A DNA stretch of 64,000 nt, from positions 186,001 through 250,000 of the forward strand of contig NZ_AUGM01000004.1 of the NCBI RefSeq assembly GCF_000422665.1, written 5' to 3'. The notes beneath the pieces were generated by a model that was not told the DNA's origin, did no database searches, and worked only from the letters and a program-made list of their open reading frames with translations. Positions 37,165-42,904 of the stretch are shown one piece after another (positions within the stretch are counted from its first letter, which is position 1; the number at the start of each line of letters is the position of its first letter). This DNA comes from Ferrimonas senticii DSM 18821 (lineage in GTDB: Bacteria > Pseudomonadota > Gammaproteobacteria > Enterobacterales > Shewanellaceae). Position numbers and translations under genes: made by a program.

Positions 37165-37296
37165 AGCAGAAGTATGGTTAAGCCATTGGAATGGCGCAAT
37201 TATGCCCTAAATGTTGCGTTTTGGTTGTGCGTTGCGTTGATTTCCTGCAGTTTGCTGCTTAAGTGGTCAGTCGCACCAGTTGCCACGAAAAAGTGC

Positions 37297-37324
37297 TTTA
37301 CCTTTGGCTTCGCTGATATACAAT
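37297..37324 (+). promoter_or_regulatory. putative sigma-70 promoter of tRNA-Trp
   Basis: TTTACC (37297-37302), a 16-bp spacer and TACAAT (37319-37324), ending 15 bp before the mature tRNA 5' end. Confidence 0.5.
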
Positions 37325-37338
37325 GCACCTCGTTCTCA

Positions 37339-37415
37339 AGGGGTATAGCTCCAATTGGTAGAGCACCGGATTCCAAATCCGGGTGTTGGCGGTTCGAGCC
37401 CGTCTACCCCTGCCA
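37339..37415 (+). tRNA. trpT: tRNA-Trp (CCA anticodon)
   Basis: The acceptor arms AGGGGTA / TACCCCT pair fully. D stem GCTC/GAGC, anticodon stem CCGGA/TCCGG with loop TTCCAAA (anticodon 37373-37375), T arm GGCGG-TTCGAGC-CCGTC, and an encoded 3' CCA are present. It is intact although an element is integrated in its 3' half, because the element supplies an identical 3' end. Confidence 0.96.
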
Positions 37416-37487
37416 TATAAATCAACGGCTTAGCAGAAATGCTAAGCCGTTTTTTTATGTCTTAAATTTACCGCCGATTGGCCGTTG
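37370..37487 (+). repeat. attL: 118-bp direct repeat of the integrated element
   Basis: Begins at the anticodon loop of tRNA-Trp (ATTCCAAATCC...), covers the tRNA 3' half, its terminator and 30 bp beyond. It is identical to 47856-47973 without gaps. Similarity continues imperfectly for another ~30 bp (ccaattttggtgatggttgttct against tcgatttggcggtggctgttct). The tRNA side of the crossover lies somewhere within the repeat. Confidence 0.95.
37424..37457 (+). terminator. terminator of tRNA-Trp
   Basis: AACGGCTTAGCA-GAAA-TGCTAAGCCGTT followed by T run; duplicated at 47910-47943 in attR. Confidence 0.9.
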
Positions 37488-37661
37488 CCAATTTTGGTGA
37501 TGGTTGTTCTATACCTTTAGCCTGCCGCCAGCTTAATCAGTGGTTAATCGGCGCATTGATGGCGCTGTATGCCCGCCCCCAAATTCCATTCGAAACTAAG
37601 CCATTCGAGTTCATCAAGACGGTTACGGTCGATATCCGGTTATCTGCGCTTCAGTCTGGTG

Positions 37662-37695
37662 GTGACATTCGGTTGCCCGATAGCGCTTGCGGGAT
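37662..37695 (+). repeat. subterminal direct repeat, left copy
   Basis: GTGACATTCGGTTGCCCGAT (then AGCGCTTGC) closely matches GTAACATTCGGTTGCCGATA (then AAGCTTGC) at 47741-47774 near the right end, in the same orientation. It could be an integrase arm site or a replication site. Confidence 0.5.
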
Positions 37696-37906
37696 CGTCG
37701 AGCCAACATCTGTCAGTAACAAGCTGCATTTAAACGCCGTTGTTTACGGTCAATATCCGAAACCTTTCGGCTGAAATAAGCGCATAAGCTGCTGTGTTGA
37801 CCCGCTGAATGGGCTTAGCCATCGATCTCGCTGCGGAGCCATTAAGTGATTCATCAGGAACCCTATAGCTAGGGTTGTCGTGGGGGTATATTAGAGGGAG
37901 ATTCAG

Positions 37907-37934
37907 ATTAATAATGCGCGAGCGCATTATTAAT
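37907..37934. repeat. 28-bp perfect palindrome
   Basis: ATTAATAATGCGC, two bases GA, then GCGCATTATTAAT: 13 perfectly paired bases. No T tail, so more likely a protein-binding or replication-related site than a terminator. Confidence 0.7.
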
Positions 37935-38156
37935 AGAATGTTGCGCAAAAGTCGTGGTAATGCGCTGCTCGCTCAACTTACCGTTCCAAAATTCTGAATA
38001 CGTCAGCATGGGTGGACGACTAGAACGACAAGGCTAACGGCCCAGCCCAATCTCATCTCCCCAACCGCATCAAGACTCGATGCATTTCGAGCGCCTAATA
38101 CAGCATTGCTCATGGGCATCGCCATCTACACCCGCGTCGGCGAAGGGATTGGAGAT

Positions 38157-38297
38157 AAATTTCAGACCTTGATTGTGACAGTGTAGGAGTGCTGTCGTGG
38201 ATTCTGTCGTGAGTTGTGCTGCTGGTTTAGACGGGGATGATAAACGGGATCAGTTAGGTAATGTCGGCAATATACATTGCTACAATCAGGGTCTGAG
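38157..38297 (+). repeat. pipolin hairpin repeat A
   Basis: Left arm AAATTTCAGACCTTGATTGT and right arm ACAATCAGGGTCTGAG are inverted to each other, with further pairing inside. The whole unit is repeated in the same orientation at 45843-45988 (arms conserved, middle diverged). It ends about 125 bp before the integrase start. Confidence 0.65.
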
Positions 38298-38421
38298 TAT
38301 TAGCCGGAAAATCAGTGATAGTGCGGGATAGCGACGAGTGCTGATTGCAGAGCGGCATCCGTAACAGCGACATTTAGAGGCATATATTAGTGAAGGGATA
38401 TCTACTATCGTAGGAGTCCCT

Positions 38422-39651
38422 ATGTCTAACCGTCGCACGCGACACTTCACTAATGCGCTGATCAAATCCTTACCGTTACCGCCCCCCGAGTCGAAATCCA
38501 ATTGCGAGCAGTGGTCAGACACTGAAGTGGTGGGGTTAAAGATCTTGGTGGGACGAACGGGCAATCGCACTTACTTGCTGCGTTATCAGTCTCCCGAAAC
38601 ACGGCGCAAAAGCAGTATCAGCATTGGCCGTTGGCCAGATCTAACGATTAAAGAGGCGCGAGATCGGGCAAGGCGATTGAAGGTAAAGATTGCCGATGGC
38701 ATTGATCCAAAGATCGAACGCGATAATCGGGAGGTAGTTGAGCTGCCCGATGTGTTCACCTTTTTCCACGAAACCTTTTTGCCTTGGGCGAAGACATCGA
38801 AGAAGTCGTGGAAGGACGACGAGACTCGATTCTTGCGCTGCAAACCGATCTATCGGATCCCGATGGATAAACTCAGCGCACATGCCATTTTGAAGTTCCA
38901 GTCCCATCTGGCGACTGAAACCTATAAAGGTAAACTTTACACGGTAGCCACCAACAATCGGGTATTGGCGTTGGTGAAAACGTTGTGCTCGATGTCAGCT
39001 CGGATCTTGAATACCACTAACCATGCAACCAAGGTGCCGCTAAAGGCTGAGAATTCAGCTCGAATGCGATATCTCGATGTGAATGAGACGGCTTTGCTGA
39101 TTAAGGTCGCGCGGACGTATTACTGTAAGGTCAAAGGTAACTTAATCGCGTTGCTGTGGTTGTCCGGAGCGCGTCTGCGGGAGTTGATGTGCCGACAATG
39201 GTCAGATGTTGATCTGACGAATCGCACCATCTTCATCAAATCGACCAAAAATGGGCAGGCGCACTTTATCCATCTCTCGCCACTGATGTTGGAGTTGATG
39301 CTGGAACTTCGAGCGTTGAAGCAGCCAGGCAATCCCTATGTCTTTCCTGGCAGTCGAGAAGGCACCCATATCTCCCCGCCACGAAAAGCGTTCCAGCTGA
39401 TACTAAAACAAGCGGGTATCGATCCTGATGGTTTGGTGTTGCACAGTGCTCGCCATAGCGTTGCCACTAACCTGTTGAATCGAGGCTTAGACATCACAAC
39501 GGTGCAGCGAATGTTGAACCATGCCGATATGTCCAGCACGCTCCATTACCGCAAATTTGATAAACAAGCGCTGCAACTGGGCAGCAATACCCTGTCGGAA
39601 CTGGTTGAAGAGGCCACCTTACAACTTAACCATAAGCGCACCGGCATTTAG
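38422..39651 (+). CDS. tyrosine recombinase / integrase of the pipolin
   Basis: 409 residues. An N-terminal arm-binding domain of P4-integrase type (DUF4102-like, SISIGRWPDLTIKEARDRAR) and a SAM-like core-binding domain are followed by the catalytic domain. Catalytic residues are visible in SGARLRELM (Arg), STKNGQ (Lys), LHSARHSVAT (His-x-x-Arg), LNHADMSST (His) and LHYRKFD (nucleophile Tyr). TAGGAG precedes the ATG. Next to attL, it very likely recombines the 118-bp repeats. A weak hairpin (about 39670-39705) follows. No excisionase gene was recognised. Confidence 0.92.
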   Translation: MSNRRTRHFTNALIKSLPLPPPESKSNCEQWSDTEVVGLKILVGRTGNRTYLLRYQSPETRRKSSISIGRWPDLTIKEARDRARRLKVKIADGIDPKIERDNREVVELPDVFTFFHETFLPWAKTSKKSWKDDETRFLRCKPIYRIPMDKLSAHAILKFQSHLATETYKGKLYTVATNNRVLALVKTLCSMSARILNTTNHATKVPLKAENSARMRYLDVNETALLIKVARTYYCKVKGNLIALLWLSGARLRELMCRQWSDVDLTNRTIFIKSTKNGQAHFIHLSPLMLELMLELRALKQPGNPYVFPGSREGTHISPPRKAFQLILKQAGIDPDGLVLHSARHSVATNLLNRGLDITTVQRMLNHADMSSTLHYRKFDKQALQLGSNTLSELVEEATLQLNHKRTGI

Positions 39652-39733
39652 CTGTCTGACGAATGAACCGCCCTTGGAAGGCTTTAGCTTTTCAGGGGCG
39701 TTTTTGTATCTGTGATCCAGAAAAGGAGTTGGC

Positions 39734-40120
39734 ATGCAGATGATCCGAACCCTTACCGACCTAGCGCAATTGTCGCTACCAATGGCGGTTAAGGATGAAC
39801 TTAGAGCTCACTTTCTCTTGCCGTGGGATGGTGATTTTGATGAGGCGGCAAACTTTTGGGATGAAACGGCCACGCTGCTGATTTTGATTGAGCAACATGA
39901 TACCGAGGAAGCGATTCTTCTTTGTGATGCTCAGCTGAATGGCTTGATTAGCGATGCGGTTAAACACCTTGAATACGTGGTCGAGATTGGGCTTGAAGGC
40001 CATCTGCTCGGCTTGAATATCTACCAAAGTGATGGAGCTGGTTGCTTCATTCTTACTGTGAATTCTCGGCGTGATTGGATTGTCGATGCGCTGACTGAAC
40101 AACTTAACTTGGAGGAATAA
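39734..40120 (+). CDS. pipolin protein of unknown function, 128 aa
   Basis: Not recognised. The protein is acidic and probably soluble, with predicted alternating helix and strand, for example EEAILLCDAQLNGLISDAV and HLLGLNIYQSDGAGCFIL. AGGAG lies 5 nt before the ATG. Its stop is 2 bp before the next start, so the two genes are coupled and probably work together. Base composition matches the integrase and polymerase genes. Confidence 0.7.
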   Translation: MQMIRTLTDLAQLSLPMAVKDELRAHFLLPWDGDFDEAANFWDETATLLILIEQHDTEEAILLCDAQLNGLISDAVKHLEYVVEIGLEGHLLGLNIYQSDGAGCFILTVNSRRDWIVDALTEQLNLEE

Positions 40121-40122
40121 CT

Positions 40123-40647
40123 ATGACCCCTAAAGCAAGTGCCAAACCTGCACTGAAATCCAGTAAGGCGGATCTATCGAAAGCCCCCGCAGTACCTAAT
40201 CAGAATGATGATGCCAAAACTGATCCTTACCGAGTGCTTCGGCAAGCGACCTGTCCAAAGTTGAGCCCTAAGACCGATAGCCATTTGCAGTATGAGATTG
40301 CTCGGCATGATGGCGAGGGTGCCATCTACTTTCGAGTTTCCGGTAATTCATCGTCCGGTTTGTACTCGAAGGCATGGGTTAGGTTTGAGGCCGTATTCGC
40401 CATTCTGGATAAGCAGCGGGGTAATACGATGAAGTCGGCCATCATAAAGCCGATTGTGTCGGGTGGTTCCAGTAATACTTGTGGCTTTAGCTGCGCTGTC
40501 CTGCGTGACTTGGAGTTGCTGGAGTCGGTCGACGGCAATCAATTCTTGCATCAAATTGGCAGGGACTACGACAGCGTAAAAGTGGCATTACTGGCAATGG
40601 GAGCTGACGCGAAGGGTGAGAAAACGCCATCTCTGCAAGTGTCGTGA
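40123..40647 (+). CDS. pipolin protein of unknown function, 174 aa
   Basis: Not recognised. A disordered Lys/Pro/Ala-rich N-terminus (about residues 1-35, e.g. KASAKPALKSSKADLSKAP) is followed by a compact region with YFRVSGNSSSGLYSKAWVRF and ISGG-like VSGGSSNTCGFSCAVLRDL. The basic, flexible N-terminus would suit nucleic-acid or protein contacts. Coupled to the upstream 128-aa gene; SD GGAGG lies inside that gene's 3' end. Confidence 0.7.
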   Translation: MTPKASAKPALKSSKADLSKAPAVPNQNDDAKTDPYRVLRQATCPKLSPKTDSHLQYEIARHDGEGAIYFRVSGNSSSGLYSKAWVRFEAVFAILDKQRGNTMKSAIIKPIVSGGSSNTCGFSCAVLRDLELLESVDGNQFLHQIGRDYDSVKVALLAMGADAKGEKTPSLQVS

Positions 40648-40904
40648 TGCGCTCCGCTTCATCTTGGCTAAAGTCTTGGAAACTGACAGGGAATAGACCG
40701 TAGCGAGCTTGAAAACTGCCGTCCTCAGTAACCGTCCTCTCTATTGTTTCAACTAGCACGCGGCTCGAAGGGCTTAGTGAGACCTTCTTATGGATCAAGC
40801 ACAGGGTTTCCAGAACCGTTGTGCTGGTTGGCAGTATTGATGCGCCTCATTACCCGTCGGCAATGAGACTGAATTGATGGCGATAGTGTTTGCAAAAATA
40901 ACCT

Positions 40905-40934
40905 ATTAATTACAGCGCCCAGAGCGCAATTAAT
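40905..40934. repeat. imperfect inverted repeat similar to the 37907 palindrome
   Basis: ATTAATTACAGCGC then CCAGA then GCGCAATTAAT. It shares the ATTAAT...GCGC outer and inner blocks with the perfect palindrome at 37907-37934, suggesting binding by the same element-encoded protein. Confidence 0.5.
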
Positions 40935-40969
40935 TACTAGTTAAGCATTTTGAGTGATTTTTTAGTTGA

Positions 40970-41125
40970 ATGCTGTTCTGGTCATGTGCGGTAACGCTTT
41001 GGAAAGGCCATGTCGGTAAGGTGGCGATGACGAGTATGGAGGATGGTGATTCGCTGCATTATGCCCGTTTTGAAGCGTGGTTTAGCGGTGAGGGTAAGGC
41101 ATCGAACAGTATGAACCCGTTTTGA
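40970..41125 (+). pseudogene. possible small ORF or gene remnant, 51 aa
   Basis: ATG 40970 to TGA 41125 reads protein-like in its second half (DSLHYARFEAWFSGEGKASN), which loosely recalls AWVRFEAVF of the 174-aa pipolin protein. No clear SD is seen. It could be a remnant of a paralogue; confidence is low. Confidence 0.25.
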
Positions 41126-41352
41126 GCAGATGTGCTGTGCTGGGGTTAAACCTCTGGTTCCGGTGGGATGATGTTTATCCTCACTGGGACGATTCGGTGA
41201 AATCTTGCTGCTCTGTTGCCAAATTTGATGCTCTGAGGCATCAGTAACCGATCACTTCTGGCCCCCATTTTCCAACCCTGATTTGCCCATCGTAACGATA
41301 TTGGACAACGAGTTTGCCGCTAATGGCTTCTACAGTCCATGGAGAATATCAG

Positions 41353-41553
41353 ATGAAACAACGTCGGCCTTTTAGGGCAAGACCATTACGCCGACCCCGT
41401 GTTGGTGAATCAAGCATAAAGCTGGCTAAAGTTGGTGCTGCCATCGGCTTTAAGCTTGGTCGAACTCCGTATGCTGCTATCGCAGGTGGGGCGATAGGCT
41501 TTATCGCTGGTGCAGTGCTGGATGAAAGCATCGGCGAGAAGCTGTCTTGGTAA
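41353..41553 (+). CDS. small basic protein with glycine-zipper membrane segment
   Basis: 66 residues. The N-terminus is very Arg-rich (KQRRPFRARPLRRPR), followed by a hydrophobic Gly/Ala-rich stretch with zipper spacing (AAIAGGAIGFIAGAVL) and a short acidic end. ATG 41353 has GGAG 8-9 nt upstream; the longer frame from 41314 is not supported. I do not know the family. The layout suits a membrane-associated nucleic-acid-binding peptide or a small toxin/holin-like protein; neither is shown. Confidence 0.6.
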   Translation: MKQRRPFRARPLRRPRVGESSIKLAKVGAAIGFKLGRTPYAAIAGGAIGFIAGAVLDESIGEKLSW

Positions 41554-41992
41554 GTACTAGAAACAGGGCATCCGCTCTGTTTTTTTCGGTGTTGAGCCTT
41601 CGTTTAGTGATGATCTCCACAAATTTCATAACCCGTCACAAATGAGACATGAGCCTGTCTATGTGTTTTTTTTGCATATTCTTGCTGCTTGTCGAGCTCG
41701 CACTGCATCATGCAGCTGGGTGTTGGTGGTCACTAGTGAATTTAATATTATGTTAAATGGAAATGGGTTCGTGGATTGAAGAAGGCGCGGAATACCTGTC
41801 GGTTAATTATTGTTCGTTGCTACATATGTTCTTATTCTCCATTCTATTTATCCAAAGTGTACTCAATAATCTTAAATATTTAGTTGAAATACCGTCGTTT
41901 TGAGATTTAGGGCAGAGGGTATTCAAACCTGAACTTTAGGAGTACATTTGCAACAGAACTTATATCGAATCCAAGTAATGAGGATTAAAACT
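41554..41992. other. AT-rich intergenic stretch in the pipolin
   Basis: About 440 bp. A weak hairpin with T run follows the 66-aa gene (about 41570-41587), and CTGCA-TCA-TGCAG occurs near 41705. It probably carries the promoter for the gene set leading to the polymerase. No gene seen. Confidence 0.45.
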
Positions 41993-42445
41993 ATGACTAA
42001 GAAGAAAGGCAAAACCATAATGGTGACGCCAGATAAGCAAACGATAGCAACTAAGTTGATTGCTTCGATTATTTGCTTAGAAGACTTGTACGTTCTTTTA
42101 AATAAGAAAGGTCGTACGCTGAGCTACACCCGATTGACCGATAAGGAGGGTAAAACTAAAGCGGATGCCGATGCCTGTACTCAGGATATTTGCGACAGCA
42201 ATGTGATGATGAATTTAGGTAACAGTTGCTGGGTCGATAGTGGCGCAATTGAAGCCATTGAAAATCACAATGGCAAGGAATTCAAAGGGCTTATTTTTCG
42301 CGGTGAGGATGACGCTATTTTGAATTATTTAACGGTCGAGTCCACTGAGGCTCGTGATGAGCTGGCGCTTAAATTTAATGCCGCGCTAGAGAGCTACTAT
42401 GCGGGCAAATTTCAACAGCCAGAGCTGGCTGTGGTGTTTAACTAA
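41993..42445 (+). CDS. pipolin protein of unknown function, 150 aa
   Basis: Not recognised. A Lys-rich N-terminus (TKKKGKTIMVTPDK) precedes a mixed alpha/beta body with Cys residues (DACTQDICDSN, GNSCWVDSGAIEAIE) and an acidic C-terminal half. Start 41993 has GAGG 9 nt upstream; a TTG at 41948 with a strong AGGAG is a real alternative adding 15 residues. It is followed by an 88-aa gene 25 bp later and lies upstream of the polymerase, so it may assist replication. Confidence 0.65.
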   Translation: MTKKKGKTIMVTPDKQTIATKLIASIICLEDLYVLLNKKGRTLSYTRLTDKEGKTKADADACTQDICDSNVMMNLGNSCWVDSGAIEAIENHNGKEFKGLIFRGEDDAILNYLTVESTEARDELALKFNAALESYYAGKFQQPELAVVFN

Positions 42446-42470
42446 GTAAAAAACTAAAGAGGTATATACT

Positions 42471-42737
42471 ATGAATGGGCTATTCGAAAACTGTAATGCT
42501 TTTGCTGAGGAAGTCGTCAATAAGATTTGCAAATCTGGGAAGAAAAATGGCAGTCAAGCATATTTTATTGATTTAGTTCACCGGATCATTGATTGCAGCT
42601 GTTGTGAGCTAGGTAATAAGGAACTTTTAAAGGATAACATTGAGTGTCGTTTGAAAGCTCTTGAAGTGACTAACTTGGGTTACAAAAAACATGTAATCCC
42701 AGTTATTCAAGATGCATTTATTTTTGTTAATAAATAA
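42471..42737 (+). CDS. pipolin protein of unknown function, 88 aa
   Basis: Not recognised. Small, probably all-helical, with five Cys residues, including CSCC in RIIDCSCCELG. GAGG lies about 9 nt before the ATG. It lies between the 150-aa gene and the polymerase, same strand, 167 bp before the polymerase start. Confidence 0.6.
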   Translation: MNGLFENCNAFAEEVVNKICKSGKKNGSQAYFIDLVHRIIDCSCCELGNKELLKDNIECRLKALEVTNLGYKKHVIPVIQDAFIFVNK

Positions 42738-42904
42738 GGGGTTTTGTTTGCCTGTGTAAGGTACGCCTTAGGGCACGCGATATTGCACCAGTCTCAGTTG
42801 AGCGCACCATTTATAGCCGTCTATTTTGCCAGTTTTTATCCGATGTTCGGCGGGATCATTGCATCTAAATGATCTCGCCATCTTTATTTAGTGAGGTTTT
42901 ATAA

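Larger units (their letters stand above)
37488..38156. other. left non-coding end of the pipolin
   Basis: About 670 bp without a convincing gene between attL and the first hairpin repeat. It holds a 34-bp subterminal repeat (37662-37695), the short inverted repeat CCCTA-TAGC-TAGGG at 37861-37874 and the 28-bp palindrome at 37907-37934. Open frames here (for example 37478-37774) lack recognisable protein features. Confidence 0.5.
40648..41352. other. non-coding or decayed stretch inside the pipolin
   Basis: About 700 bp with no confident gene. It holds the inverted repeat at 40905-40934 and a 51-codon ORF at 40970-41125 (see below). A minus-strand frame at 40487-40798 overlaps the 174-aa gene and is not accepted. 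Confidence 0.45.

Noticed and set aside
37478-37774. 98-aa frame just inside attL
   Set aside because: Begins within the repeat region, has no SD and no recognisable protein features; the region looks non-coding.
40487-40798. Minus-strand 103-aa frame in the pipolin
   Set aside because: It overlaps the 174-aa gene by 160 bp on the opposite strand, has no clear SD, and its second half reads as a shadow of that gene.
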